Assembly: GCA_017849455.1 (NCBI GenBank)
Contig: JAFIGX010000020.1
Location: forward strand, 62,001-126,000
DNA from: Pseudobacter sp.
Lineage (GTDB): Bacteria > Bacteroidota > Bacteroidia > Chitinophagales > Chitinophagaceae
Length of the DNA stretch: 64,000 nt
Reading direction: 5' to 3'
The notes under the pieces are model-generated. The model was not told where the DNA came from and made no database searches. It saw nothing but the letters and a program-made list of their open reading frames with translations. How positions within the stretch are numbered: the first letter of the stretch is position 1; each line of letters starts with the position of its first letter. The translations under genes and the position numbers were made by a program. Shown in pieces: positions 9,861 to 19,105 of this stretch.

Positions 9861-10772
9861 TTATCTAATGGGTTCGGTGATCGAAGAGGGAAGGCGGTCT
9901 GTCATACGCTTTTTCCCGAATAGAAGGGTGATCAGTCCTGCCAGTACCAGTGAAAGGAGGACCGCTTTTACAGTAAGAGCATTAAAATTGGGTGTATTAG
10001 GTCTGTCGGTAGCATTGAATGGCTGAATCACTTCGATATTGTTAATGAGCTGTAAATCCTCATCGATCCTCAGTTTATCCCGGTAATAAGCTGTTTCAGC
10101 CTGGTAGATGCTCACCGGGTTCACCGGTTCGCCCAGGATGATGCCCTGACCCCCGCTACGTGGAATGATGCTGCTGTTCACGATCTTTTTCAGGCTGTCG
10201 AGGCTCTGGAGCTTTTTGTCCATCGATTCTTTCAATTGCAGCAACGACTGTATCCTCACCTTCTTCCTGGCCTGCATATAGGTATTGTTCTCGAGGTAAT
10301 TGACGAGCGCGTGCTGAATGGTATCGATGTACCGGATATCGATGAGCGTGAGTTGTACTGAAAGAACATTGGGCGTCATGATCGAATCTCTCCTGGTGCC
10401 AGTGGCGGTATCGACCAGCGGGCCTGATCTGATGGATTTGATGGTGCCGGCCACTTCAGGACTTATCTGCAACAGACGGGGGATGGCCTCAAAATTATTG
10501 TTCAGTCCTTCCAGTTGAAGGGAGCAGAACTTCGGTGGCATTCCGCGGGTAATGAAATAGGCTTCTGTTCTGTAAGCAGGTTTAATGATATAACGAAGGC
10601 TATAACCAGCCAGTGAACCCAGGATAAAGATCGACAGGAAAAGCACCATATTCGCCATCAGAAGCCTGATCATACGCATGATCCAGTCGATGAACTGACG
10701 GAACCAACGGGTAAGGGGACGAAAAAAATAGATCAGATCGATTTCCGGTGGTGTGGTTTGCCTTTCTTCCAT
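9861..10772 (-). CDS. Wzz-like polysaccharide chain-length determinant
   Basis: A 303-residue inner-membrane protein with two membrane segments, one near residues 35-60 and one near the C-terminus (about 268-290). A periplasmic domain rich in coiled helix lies between them (MDKKLQSLDSLKKIV). This is the architecture of Wzz/PCP-type chain-length regulators, which tune polymer length with Wzy. There is no C-terminal tyrosine kinase domain. The proline-rich motif usual before the second membrane segment is only weakly present (FNATDRPNTPNFNALTV). It lies downstream of a ligase/polymerase-like gene in the same block, which supports a role in polymer length control. Confidence 0.75.
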   Translation of the reverse strand: MEERQTTPPEIDLIYFFRPLTRWFRQFIDWIMRMIRLLMANMVLFLSIFILGSLAGYSLRYIIKPAYRTEAYFITRGMPPKFCSLQLEGLNNNFEAIPRLLQISPEVAGTIKSIRSGPLVDTATGTRRDSIMTPNVLSVQLTLIDIRYIDTIQHALVNYLENNTYMQARKKVRIQSLLQLKESMDKKLQSLDSLKKIVNSSIIPRSGGQGIILGEPVNPVSIYQAETAYYRDKLRIDEDLQLINNIEVIQPFNATDRPNTPNFNALTVKAVLLSLVLAGLITLLFGKKRMTDRLPSSITEPIR

Positions 10773-10824
10773 ATTGTATTGTTACTTTATGCTGTTTGAC
10801 AGAGGATTGATTTCAAGCGATGCA

Positions 10825-12066
10825 TCAATCGGGTTTCCGGAAGACAAATATCGAATTAAAAAAAGAATACCATACAATTCCTTTGTTAACATCCAGCATT
10901 ACCTCGGTGACGCCGCCGATCGCGAATAGCAGGAGGAAAAGCAGGTAGGTATTCCGGAAGGGAGAGCCTTTCAGGTAAAAAACCGGAACAATAAGACAGA
11001 GCAGGAAGACCGCCAGGCCGCCAATCCCGTGCCCTACGAGGATTTGCAGGTATTGGTCATGGGTATTGTAACGGTTGTAACGCGATGCGAAAAAAAATTT
11101 CCTGTTCTCATAGGCTGTCTGCAAAGAATCCTGGATATCTCCTGTCCCAACCCCGGTAAGCCAGTGTTCTCTGACCACGTCCATACTGCAATTCCAGATG
11201 GCGACACGGATGGCTTTTCCTCCCCAGCTTTGATTAAGGGAAGCATCTTTGTCGAGCTGGATAGAATGCGCATTCGAGAAATTGATCAGTTCCTTCCATT
11301 GTTTCCCCAGTGAGGGGATGGCAGCGCCGGAAGTGACCAGGATGAAAATCATGGTAAGACCAACCAGTACCCGGTGAAGCGGAACTGTGAGGTACCTGAA
11401 AACGAAAAACAGGATCACGATCATCCAGCAGGCGATGATCGTGCGGGTACTCAGCAATAAAATGAACAGGGATAAAAAAACGATAAGCGCCAGCAGCCAC
11501 TTCGTTCTTCCCGGACTGCATTCAGGCAGGGCCTGCAGGATAATGATGATGCAGAGGTTACAGAAAAGTCCCAGTATGTAAGGGTAGAGATCGGGGAAAA
11601 TGATCAGGTCGTGCCCGGTGATCATCGTTGGATTACCGGTATGGAGATACTCGAACAATTTATAAACAAAACTGGCCAGGCAGGCAATGGAGGTAGCGGC
11701 TACAAAATGGTAGCAGATCTTCTTGATCGCTGTATCGTTCAGTGCAGAACTGGTGCCGAGCACGATGGGAAAGAGCAATAATGGGATACGTTGCTGCATC
11801 CTGAACCATCCTTCTTCTATATTCGACGTGTACAGCATGCCGATCCCCGAAACTATGTAGAGCAGGGAAAAGAGCACCACCATCCTGCTACGTATTGTTG
11901 AAATATTGAAAGATTTCCGGGAGAAAAATAACCAGTAGGCCGATAAGGCCAGGCAGAGAATGGAGTTCAACAATGTCCAGTACACCAACGAATACACTAT
12001 GCCAATACATAACCAGGTATACACCTTTGCCTCCGTTTGCGGGTTATGTTTTGCCAGTAATCCCAT
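10825..12066 (-). CDS. O-antigen ligase / Wzy-type polymerase family membrane protein
   Basis: A 413-residue polytopic membrane protein with about ten hydrophobic segments. The conserved Wzy_C region lies in a large external loop: an IWNCSMDVVREHWLTGVG stretch, then YNTHDQYLQILVGHGIGG, which carries the family's His. The family joins glycan to lipid A, lipid or protein, or polymerises repeat units; the sequence does not decide which. It overlaps the upstream WecG/TagA-type gene by 23 bp. It resembles the ligase at 21544-22833, which shares the AIWxC and HxxYLxxLVxxGIxGLxVFLL patterns, so the locus holds two related copies. Confidence 0.85.
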   Translation of the reverse strand: MGLLAKHNPQTEAKVYTWLCIGIVYSLVYWTLLNSILCLALSAYWLFFSRKSFNISTIRSRMVVLFSLLYIVSGIGMLYTSNIEEGWFRMQQRIPLLLFPIVLGTSSALNDTAIKKICYHFVAATSIACLASFVYKLFEYLHTGNPTMITGHDLIIFPDLYPYILGLFCNLCIIIILQALPECSPGRTKWLLALIVFLSLFILLLSTRTIIACWMIVILFFVFRYLTVPLHRVLVGLTMIFILVTSGAAIPSLGKQWKELINFSNAHSIQLDKDASLNQSWGGKAIRVAIWNCSMDVVREHWLTGVGTGDIQDSLQTAYENRKFFFASRYNRYNTHDQYLQILVGHGIGGLAVFLLCLIVPVFYLKGSPFRNTYLLFLLLFAIGGVTEVMLDVNKGIVWYSFFNSIFVFRKPD

Positions 12067-12814
12067 TGAATAATTTTTTGAAAACTGCCTTTATGAGCAA
12101 TGCAATAAAATATGTGTTCGTGTACAGATACCTGGGAAACATCCTGCGAGGTTCCTGGATAAGCCGGTAGAACCATTCCAGTGCCCAATCCTGCATCCAC
12201 TTGGGTGATCGCGGATAAATATTCGCTTCTACCGGGAACGCTCCTCCAACTCCCAATAATACGGAATTTATCTTGTTGTGGTTGACTGCCATCCATTTTT
12301 CCTGCTTGGGGCATCCAAGAGATACGAACACAAAATGCGCGCCCGATTGGTTGATGGTATCGATATATGCCTGAAGCTCTTCATCATCCAGTGGCCTGAA
12401 CGGTGGGGAGATGCTGCCTGCAACAATGACGTCCGGATAGGTGGTGGCTATTTTTTTCTTCAATGCATCCAATACCTGCGGTGTTGAGCCGTATAAAAAA
12501 ATGGATGCTTTACGGCTATCGGCCGCTTCCAGTATGCGCGGCATGAAATCCATGCCGGAGATCCTTTCCTGTTTCTGTCCATGAAGAAGCCTGCAGGCCA
12601 GTGCTACCGGCTTGCCATCGGCCACTACCAGTGATGCATTGTTCAACTGCTCGAGAAAGGCAGGGTCTTTGTGTGCTTCGATGGTCATGTGCACGTTGGC
12701 AAAGCAAACGTATGACGGTGTATGTTGCAATCCCCATTCCATCACCTGGTCGATGCATTGGAGGAATGAAAGGCGATGTACACTCAGACTGATGACACGA
12801 AGTTTTTCAAACAT
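12044..12814 (-). CDS. WecG/TagA/CpsF family glycosyltransferase (GT26)
   Basis: A 256-residue enzyme. It shows VADGKPVALACRLL, the central GCPKQEKWM motif, the GVGGAFPVEAN segment and the C-terminal LEWFYRLIQEPRRMFPRYL helix typical of GT26. The family transfers N-acetylmannosamine(uronate) or a related sugar to an undecaprenyl-diphosphate-linked sugar, the second step of repeat-unit assembly in enterobacterial common antigen and teichoic acid linkers. It overlaps both neighbours by a few bases (8 bp with the upstream GT4, 23 bp with the ligase). The C-terminal basic helix probably touches the membrane. The exact sugar is unknown. Confidence 0.92.
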   Translation of the reverse strand: MFEKLRVISLSVHRLSFLQCIDQVMEWGLQHTPSYVCFANVHMTIEAHKDPAFLEQLNNASLVVADGKPVALACRLLHGQKQERISGMDFMPRILEAADSRKASIFLYGSTPQVLDALKKKIATTYPDVIVAGSISPPFRPLDDEELQAYIDTINQSGAHFVFVSLGCPKQEKWMAVNHNKINSVLLGVGGAFPVEANIYPRSPKWMQDWALEWFYRLIQEPRRMFPRYLYTNTYFIALLIKAVFKKLFNGITGKT

Positions 12815-13997
12815 TGGCTGATGATCTCCTATTGGCTAAAGCATTTTCATAAATTTTGAGGATAGAGGCATAGTGAACTTCGGGTTGATAATTGTCAAGG
12901 TACGATTGCCGGGCATTTTTATACAAATATTGATCATCGGTTTCAATAGTAGAAAAAAACTGAATCCTTTTTTGAAGCTCCTTCGCATTCCCTGCCGGGA
13001 AGAGGAAGCCGTTATATCCGTCCCGTACCATTTCGGTCATGGCGCCCAATCCGGATGCAATGACCGGTGTACCCGTAGCCAGCGATTCGATAATGGTCAT
13101 CGGCATACCCTCATACCAGATCGACGGAAAGATCAATGCCTTGCTTTTTTTCATGAGCGCTATGATATTTTCTTTTGGCTGCTGTCCGATATACGAAATG
13201 GCCGGATCGAGACTGGCGGCGGCCATTACCCGTTCTTTTTCCGGCCCATCGCCGGCAATGATCAATCGGGCACTGTTGCTGCCTGAAAAACAATCCAGTA
13301 AAGTATCGATACCTTTTTCTCTCGATAAGCGACCAACGAAGAGAAAATAATTGTCCCGTGGTGAAGGGCCATCATAAATATCGGGCACAAAATTAGGTTT
13401 AACAACGATATCCTGGGCAGGGAATTGCAGGGAAGAATGCAGGAGCTTGTCTTTCATGAAGGTTGAAAGCACGATCAGCGAATCGATATTCTTCCGCCAG
13501 GTGCCGAGCAGTTTATGAAAGCCTGTAATACCTGTTACCAGTGCGGATTCGATGGCAGAGGAACGGTAGCACTTGTACCGGACACCACTGAGCGGGAATT
13601 TTTTCTGAATGCACAGCTCGCATATTTTGTTATTGCGCAACAACAATGCATTGGCGCAGATCAACCGGTAATTGTGAATAGTCATCACCACAGGTATCCC
13701 GAGCTTTTTGGCGCGGTAAAGTATGGAGGGAGAGGCTTTGAAGAACAGGTTGTGCACGTGAATGATATCCGGCCTGAAACTGTTTACCGCTTCGGTCAAT
13801 TGCCGGGCGGCATCCCTGTTGTAAAAAGATTGCAGGCCGGTACGGACACGGGCTGTGAAGGAATTGATCGTTGAATTGCTGAACTTCAGCACATGCACTT
13901 CATGTCCTTTTTTTTCCAGCAGATCCTTTTCCAGCTCCAGTACTGTATCTTCTCCTCCCTTGAATTGGTATTCGTTATGTATGAACAGGACCTTCAA
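12807..13997 (-). CDS. GT4 family glycosyltransferase
   Basis: About 396 residues from a TTG start at 13997, which gives the usual N-terminus MKVLFIHNEYQFKGGEDTVL. A second TTG at 14042 would add 15 residues with no family resemblance and a longer overlap, so it is not preferred. The donor domain carries NYFLFVGRLSREKGIDTLLD and the EX7E motif EGMPMTIIE (about 295-303). The family is retaining and uses nucleotide-activated sugars. The gene overlaps the upstream polymerase-like gene by 23 bp and the downstream GT26 by 8 bp, so it is part of a tightly packed operon. Donor and acceptor sugars are not evident. Confidence 0.87.
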   Translation of the reverse strand: MKVLFIHNEYQFKGGEDTVLELEKDLLEKKGHEVHVLKFSNSTINSFTARVRTGLQSFYNRDAARQLTEAVNSFRPDIIHVHNLFFKASPSILYRAKKLGIPVVMTIHNYRLICANALLLRNNKICELCIQKKFPLSGVRYKCYRSSAIESALVTGITGFHKLLGTWRKNIDSLIVLSTFMKDKLLHSSLQFPAQDIVVKPNFVPDIYDGPSPRDNYFLFVGRLSREKGIDTLLDCFSGSNSARLIIAGDGPEKERVMAAASLDPAISYIGQQPKENIIALMKKSKALIFPSIWYEGMPMTIIESLATGTPVIASGLGAMTEMVRDGYNGFLFPAGNAKELQKRIQFFSTIETDDQYLYKNARQSYLDNYQPEVHYASILKIYENALANRRSSANV

Positions 13998-15159
13998 CCG
14001 GGATCGATTTAAATTGACGTTTCTGAATAGACCTGGCCACAAATCCCAGGATCAGCCAGTAACCGGCTGCATAGATCGGCGATTCAAGGGCAGGGTTGAA
14101 CAATGCAATGATAGTGATGGCAAAAAAACTCCAGAACAGGAGGATGCCATTGGTATTGTAATAATAAGCTTTATAATAAAAATACTCCCTGAAAACAGTG
14201 ATGTACACAGGAACTATCAGGATCACATATACGATCCCCAACCGGCCGAACAGGTAAACAAGGGAATTATGGGCCCCCAGCACATAGGGCAGGGAAGATA
14301 ATTTTGAATAATCCTCTACCGGGAAATATTTCAGCAGGGGAGTACCGAACCCGGCGCCTGCCAGGTTAACTGGGAAATTATCCACGATCACCTGTTTCCA
14401 GAGCACCAGCCGCCAGGTACTGTTCCCATCGATCGACAGGATGGGGTTCGATCGCATCACTTCGTGGATGGCATCGTACGAATAAGCGTTATAGTGAAGG
14501 CTGATGATCGACAGATATGGCTGAAGGTAGATGAAAACGGTGGTGAACAGGAGCAGCCCGATGATCATTACCTGGCTGAAGAATTTAAAACCGGGCACAA
14601 TGAACAGGAAGAGGTAAAAAGCGGCCAGTACCAGCCCTGTAAAGGAATCATGGGTAATAGCGTAAACGATATTCAGGAAGATGAGCATGTAAGGAAGCCA
14701 GCGGTAACGGGCATTGCTGAACAGGGCGGGGAACAGGATAGCAGCGCCAAAGCGCTCGAAAAAAATACGCGGCAGGGGGATAAAAATAAAGATGCCCAAC
14801 AACCATTGCAGTCCACTCCTCACAGCGGCAATAAAATCGTGCAGGTATTCCAGGCAATAGTAACCGATAAAAAAGGCCAGCATGGAATACACGATCACCA
14901 TATTGCGCAGGTAAAAGTAAAAACTGTCCATCCTGAACAGTGAAAAAGTGGCGTGCAGGCCTCCAAGCACCAGCAGGAAAGAAACGCAGATACTGATCGG
15001 GTCAGCCCCTACCCGGAAGCGTTTGTAGATCAGCAAAAGCAGTCCTGTAAAGGAAAGCAGCTCATTGAACAAAAAATTCTTTTCGAAGAACCATGGCCAG
15101 ATAATATAGCATACTGCTATGAGGAAAATAATATGCGCTATCGTGGCTTTTTTGATCAT
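13975..15159 (-). CDS. Polytopic polysaccharide polymerase/ligase-like membrane protein (Wzy-like)
   Basis: 394 residues from the ATG at 15159, whose A is also the last base of the upstream stop (TAATG coupling); the open frame extends 52 codons further into the methyltransferase gene but gives no sensible N-terminus. At least ten hydrophobic segments are present. A large external loop before the last segments contains NSTWRLVLWKQVIVDNFPVN and LGAHNSLVYLFGRLGIVYV, the His-bearing motif of the O-antigen ligase/polymerase superfamily. It likely acts in the periplasmic leaflet on lipid-linked glycan. Sequence cannot separate polymerase from ligase; with a Wzz-like protein in the same operon, polymerase is plausible. 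Confidence 0.75.
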   Translation of the reverse strand: MIKKATIAHIIFLIAVCYIIWPWFFEKNFLFNELLSFTGLLLLIYKRFRVGADPISICVSFLLVLGGLHATFSLFRMDSFYFYLRNMVIVYSMLAFFIGYYCLEYLHDFIAAVRSGLQWLLGIFIFIPLPRIFFERFGAAILFPALFSNARYRWLPYMLIFLNIVYAITHDSFTGLVLAAFYLFLFIVPGFKFFSQVMIIGLLLFTTVFIYLQPYLSIISLHYNAYSYDAIHEVMRSNPILSIDGNSTWRLVLWKQVIVDNFPVNLAGAGFGTPLLKYFPVEDYSKLSSLPYVLGAHNSLVYLFGRLGIVYVILIVPVYITVFREYFYYKAYYYNTNGILLFWSFFAITIIALFNPALESPIYAAGYWLILGFVARSIQKRQFKSIPVEGPVHT

Positions 15160-15902
15160 TATATCTTTTGTGCCAGTACAATATTGTTGAAATACAGTGA
15201 GCGGTTCACGGGCAATAGGGGAATGAAGATGCTGCCGAATATATTGATGGGTGCTATGAACAGCAGGGAGATCAGGTAACCTGCCTTCCCCCATTTCCTG
15301 AACAGCTCGAAGCAATAAAGGGCCCGCAATTGCGCTACCACTCTGGCAAAATTACCGCTCTTCTTCAATTCGATGACCTTGAAACCGTTCTTTTCAAGGA
15401 GATGGGTGATGCCGAAGGAGGAATAGCGTGCATAATCATAAGGCACTTCATGTTCATTCCAGACAAAGGGCACTGTGATCAATGCCAGGGCATCTTGTTT
15501 CAGAACACGGTGTATCTCGGGAAGGATATCATCGGGGTTGAATACATGCTCCAGCACTTCACTGCAAAAGAGGGAATCGAAAGTGGCATCGGGGAAAGGG
15601 ATATGTCTGCCATCGTAGTATACATCGATCTTTGAATGGCGGTGATCGTGACCGGTTTGCTCTATATCCACACCAACATATTGGGAAACGGAGAACAGGT
15701 TTTCAAAAGGTTTGCGTCCGCACCCGAAATCGATCAGCTTGCCTTTCAGGGAAGGGGCAAACTGTTTGATGCCTTTGTAAAGGCTTTGCCGGATGAAGAA
15801 AAAAGGGTTGATGAAAAGGCTGAAGAAACCCGGCTGAAAACTTTGCTGTTGTAGATATTGTACGAATTGATTATCCGTATTTAAGTCGCTTGAATGGCCC
15901 AT
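15159..15902 (-). CDS. Class I SAM-dependent methyltransferase
   Basis: A 247-residue protein from ATG 15902; a TTG five codons upstream is a weaker option. The SAM-binding motif I is KLIDFGCGRKPFENLF, followed by VGVDIEQTGHDH, and the Methyltransf_11 signature is FDSLFCSEVLEHVFNPDDIL. A hydrophobic C-terminal stretch (about residues 205-230) suggests membrane contact. Its stop overlaps the start of the polymerase-like gene by one base. It opens the minus-strand polysaccharide block, so methylation of a sugar or of a lipid-linked intermediate is the natural guess. The left edge of an AT-rich segment lies just upstream of it. Confidence 0.85.
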   Translation of the reverse strand: MGHSSDLNTDNQFVQYLQQQSFQPGFFSLFINPFFFIRQSLYKGIKQFAPSLKGKLIDFGCGRKPFENLFSVSQYVGVDIEQTGHDHRHSKIDVYYDGRHIPFPDATFDSLFCSEVLEHVFNPDDILPEIHRVLKQDALALITVPFVWNEHEVPYDYARYSSFGITHLLEKNGFKVIELKKSGNFARVVAQLRALYCFELFRKWGKAGYLISLLFIAPINIFGSIFIPLLPVNRSLYFNNIVLAQKI

Positions 15903-16069
15903 CTTAATATTATTCAAGTAAGATGGAACAAATCTATATAAAATTGACTATCTTATCCCTATTAATTTGAATTCCCGATTATCAGGGATTTATTTCGACC
16001 TTGCGGTGACTTTTCAGATAGTGTTTAATATGGGCACATCACGCTATTCTTTCTTATTATTTGAAACCG

Positions 16070-16120
16070 CCATTAAATAAAATTGAACCCTCAAAACTAG
16101 GAACCGATTTTGAGGGTTCA
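16070..16120 (-). terminator. Rho-independent terminator of the T9SS-protein gene
   Basis: Perfect 13-bp stem: TGAACCCTCAAAA at 16084-16096 pairs with TTTTGAGGGTTCA at 16108-16120, with an 11-base loop. On the minus strand the stem is followed by a T-rich run (16070-16083). It lies about 54 bp after the stop at 16174. The 256-bp gap 15903-16173 holds nothing else that I can support. Confidence 0.8.
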
Positions 16121-16173
16121 TTTGAGGAAGCCTCCTTGCATATAGCTTTTAAACTAAGTATACAATCCTAGAT

Positions 16174-17361
16174 TTATTTTGTTAGGATAATCTTCTTTGT
16201 CGATACTTTGTTAGAAGAATTGATTTTGACAAAATAAATTCCGTTAGGGAGCATCTGTAAGTTTATTTCCACAAACTTATTTTCAGACTTATTAGAAAGT
16301 TGATGAACTACACGCCCCGATTGGTCGACTATAGTTATCAATGCATTCAATAGCTCTGATTTTGTACCAGATATTCTTATGGTTCCATTGCTAGGCGATG
16401 GATAGACAGAAATATCGTCTGGTAGGTCTGTATCAATATTCTTTTCTATTCCAACAGATAAAGTATTTATTATCCTAGAATTTAATGAAGTTGTACAAGG
16501 AGTATCTGAAGCAAGTATGCGAAGGAAGCGGGGCCTAGGTCCTGGAGCTTGATAAGCAATAAAGCCTGGCTTTAAATAAATTGTTGGAGCGCAAAACCTC
16601 CTTAAACGGGAAGTAGCCTCATCTCCTTTAAAGGCGTCACATGCCAATGTGAATGGATGTGCTACACGTAGGTCTAGTGCTCCTTCCCAATTTATACCAC
16701 AAAAGCTAAAATTTTGTGTATAATCACAAGCATAGTTTGTTGGTGGAGGAGGCGGAGGAATTGAGTGGTCTTGTATTTCTATGCTATAGATCAATAATCC
16801 GGCTTCTTCATTCTGAACAGGATTGCTTCTCAACCATAGAAAGGGTATATTAACTGTAGGTTTGATTGTGAAACTGGATGTTGTTGCAGCTTGGGATATC
16901 GTAAACAATACTGAGGCATAAACGTTCGAAGTTGTTAAATAACCCAGGTTACAAGCATCATTATATCGAGGTGGTGAATTTGTTAATGCTACAATTAGGT
17001 CAGGATATAGTGCTCCTGACTGCGGTCTCCCTGAATGATTTATTTTAATCGTATATGTTTTATTAGCTACAAAACTGTAATTAATAGTGAATCCTTCTCC
17101 AAGTTGTGTTCCGTTTGAAGATACTGCTGCTAATAGTTCAATTTGTCGAGTTGGATTTGTGGTTGGAAGATAAAAAGCCGGCGAACCGTGAGTTGCTTGG
17201 ATTACGGATTGTTGGCAAACATAACCTCCATAAAAAGGATTACAGGCGGTAGAATTATTACACATGGAGTTTATATTGAGCGTCAAATTCTGACCAATGG
17301 TATACTCCATTTGGAAAACTAGAAATATTAGTATAAGATATTTAAGTATTGGTGATCTCAT
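16174..17361 (-). CDS. Secreted protein with type IX (type A) sorting domain
   Basis: A 395-residue protein with a signal peptide (MRSPILKYLILIFLVF to IGQ). The body has several Cys residues and no domain I recognise; there is a run of prolines near residue 205 (IPPPPPPTN). The C-terminal 80 residues are a standard type A sorting domain: DISVYPSPSNGTIRISG, then IVDQSGRVVHQLS, then LPNGIYFVKINSS and KKIILTK. The type IX system cleaves this tail and attaches the protein to the surface or releases it. The gene is AT-rich (20 G+C in the 60 bases 16201-16260), unlike its left neighbours. Its role in the polysaccharide locus is unknown; a cell-surface adhesin or glycan-associated protein is a guess. 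Confidence 0.8.
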   Translation of the reverse strand: MRSPILKYLILIFLVFQMEYTIGQNLTLNINSMCNNSTACNPFYGGYVCQQSVIQATHGSPAFYLPTTNPTRQIELLAAVSSNGTQLGEGFTINYSFVANKTYTIKINHSGRPQSGALYPDLIVALTNSPPRYNDACNLGYLTTSNVYASVLFTISQAATTSSFTIKPTVNIPFLWLRSNPVQNEEAGLLIYSIEIQDHSIPPPPPPTNYACDYTQNFSFCGINWEGALDLRVAHPFTLACDAFKGDEATSRLRRFCAPTIYLKPGFIAYQAPGPRPRFLRILASDTPCTTSLNSRIINTLSVGIEKNIDTDLPDDISVYPSPSNGTIRISGTKSELLNALITIVDQSGRVVHQLSNKSENKFVEINLQMLPNGIYFVKINSSNKVSTKKIILTK

Positions 17362-17412
17362 ATAACTTGATTTTAAGTAAAAGCCTGATATATTAACCCA
17401 ATATTTAAATAC

Positions 17413-18090
17413 CTACTTTCTTTTCTGTTTTTCTATCTTTTGCTTTAAACTGGCATTTTGTTTTTTTAATTTATCAACCTCTTTGTTTAGTGTAATCAAG
17501 TGCAATGTTAACTCTTCAATTTTTTGGAGTAAAACGGCATCCATTTTTGCTACATCAATCCCTTCTTTTTTTACAGCTTCGGCTGAAGGAACACCGGGAA
17601 GATGAGAGTTTTGTTTGACGAATTTTTCAATGGAAGATAATGACATTAATTGGTAGCCCTTTTTAAAGACATAATCCGGCCAGGGGTTTACTGTTGTTAC
17701 CTGAATTTCTCTCGCCCCGATTTTTCCTTCTACCGCTAATTTAAAGGAGCCCGGCATCATTGTTCCTATGCCAAAATTGCCATTTTCAGAAATAAAAAGA
17801 TCAGTAATAAAGCCTGTTGGTGACTGAAGAGTTCCATTGACACGCCCAATCTCCAAAAAAGCATTAGAAAGCCGCCAAATTCCTCCATATTTGGTTGGAT
17901 ATTTCATAAAGCCCACACGCTGATTGACTCCTTCATCAACTATAAAACCGCTACCTTCATTTTGGATAACTACATTGCCATTTCTATAGATCGGATCAGC
18001 AGTGGTGCTGCTTCCAGACCATTGTTGTGCAAATGAAATGCTGGAAGTAAACAGAAGACAAATAACTAAAGAAATGAATACTTTTTTCAT
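17413..18090 (-). CDS. Secreted protein with tail-fibre-like C-terminal coiled-coil domain
   Basis: A 225-residue protein with a clear signal peptide (cleavage near SFAQQ). The middle contains GNFGIGTMMPGSFKLAVEGK, the GIGT-P-KL repeat style of bacterial and phage fibre-like proteins. The C-terminal part, NPWPDYVFKKGYQLMSLSS through HLPGVPSAEAVKKEGIDV to VLLQKIEELTLHLITL, is a module I know as frequent in Bacteroidota secreted proteins, ending in a Lys-rich coiled coil. It probably trimerises. It lies 51 bp upstream of the T9SS-sorted protein on the same strand, so they may be expressed together. It has no sorting domain of its own. Function unknown. Confidence 0.7.
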   Translation of the reverse strand: MKKVFISLVICLLFTSSISFAQQWSGSSTTADPIYRNGNVVIQNEGSGFIVDEGVNQRVGFMKYPTKYGGIWRLSNAFLEIGRVNGTLQSPTGFITDLFISENGNFGIGTMMPGSFKLAVEGKIGAREIQVTTVNPWPDYVFKKGYQLMSLSSIEKFVKQNSHLPGVPSAEAVKKEGIDVAKMDAVLLQKIEELTLHLITLNKEVDKLKKQNASLKQKIEKQKRK

Positions 18091-18130
18091 AAATTCGGTT
18101 TAGGGTTATAAAATGGTTATTATTATGAAT

Positions 18131-19066
18131 CTACATCGTTTTATTCGACTTCTCAAATATAATCAGGACAGACTGCCCAATATTATACCTATCTGATAAG
18201 ATTGGTAAATGCGAAAAGATTGTCGAAAGCCCATATTTGATTGCATTCGATACTCCTAAATCAATACTTCTGGCATTACCGGAATTAGCTGAGCTTAGTA
18301 ATTTATAAATTTTAGTTTTTCGATAGAACTTCCTGTGAATTATATGAAGAGGCTCATGAAAGATCGTGATGACTTTTAGTTGATTTAGTTCCGCTATTTT
18401 TTTCAAGGTATGGTCGGTCCAGCGGGATGAGTGATGAGGAGGCATATTCAAGTAGAAATTTACGGCTTCGCTAATAAAAGAATCTTCACTAGGGACTGCA
18501 ATCATTAGTTTACCCCCCGTCTTCAAGCATTGTAATGAATCCTTGATGAACTTTCCAGGATTTGGCACATGCTCAAGAACCTGAAAATAGCAGACCACAT
18601 CATATTCTTCGGGATATTGGGCTGCATGATCTTCAATGCTTTGTTTTAGTATGGAAATCCCTTTCTCCTTTGCTATGGAGATAGCATTATCACTAAATTC
18701 GAGACCTGTATATGATTTACACCGGATGAAATTCGTAAACATTCCTTCCCCAGATCCAATCTCCAATACGTCATCATTTTGTGAAACATATTTTGAAGCT
18801 TCAATGAATTCTGCTTTTTCCTCAAGATAATACCCTTTATAATGTTGAAGTTCGTCATAAAATTTTCCATCACCTACAGCCTGCGGCCAATAGAATTTTA
18901 AGCCACAGTCCTGGCATTCGCAGTAGTCAATGACGTTTTCAGAAAAAAATCTCCTGACATCAACCCTGGCTCTTTTTTTATAAAGGCGGGCTAACTGAAC
19001 AGTATTAATTGACTCGAGATTTTTTATATGATCACTTCCGCATAAAATACATTGTAAATTCTTCAT
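18131..19066 (-). CDS. Class I SAM methyltransferase with N-terminal zinc-finger-like motif
   Basis: A 311-residue protein. The N-terminus has two Cys pairs, CILCGSDH and CECQDCGLKFYWP, spaced like a zinc ribbon. This pattern is common in sugar C-methyltransferases and related enzymes. The methyltransferase core follows: DVLEIGSGEGMFTNF (about residue 97), YTGLEFSDNAI, and VVCYFQVLEHVPNPGKF. The family uses SAM; in a polysaccharide locus the substrate is probably a nucleotide sugar or lipid-linked glycan. The gene is AT-rich (16 G+C in bases 18301-18360) and lies in the middle of the low-GC segment, between the flippase and the secreted proteins. It lies 39 bp downstream of the flippase on the same strand. 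Confidence 0.85.
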   Translation of the reverse strand: MKNLQCILCGSDHIKNLESINTVQLARLYKKRARVDVRRFFSENVIDYCECQDCGLKFYWPQAVGDGKFYDELQHYKGYYLEEKAEFIEASKYVSQNDDVLEIGSGEGMFTNFIRCKSYTGLEFSDNAISIAKEKGISILKQSIEDHAAQYPEEYDVVCYFQVLEHVPNPGKFIKDSLQCLKTGGKLMIAVPSEDSFISEAVNFYLNMPPHHSSRWTDHTLKKIAELNQLKVITIFHEPLHIIHRKFYRKTKIYKLLSSANSGNARSIDLGVSNAIKYGLSTIFSHLPILSDRYNIGQSVLIIFEKSNKTM

Positions 19067-19105
19067 GTTTAACCTGAGTTGAATTAGATTTGGCGACTCC
19101 TGATT

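Noticed and set aside
14042..14042. Upstream TTG as the start of the GT4 gene at 12807-13997
   Set aside because: It would add 15 residues with no family resemblance and lengthen the overlap with the upstream gene to 68 bp.
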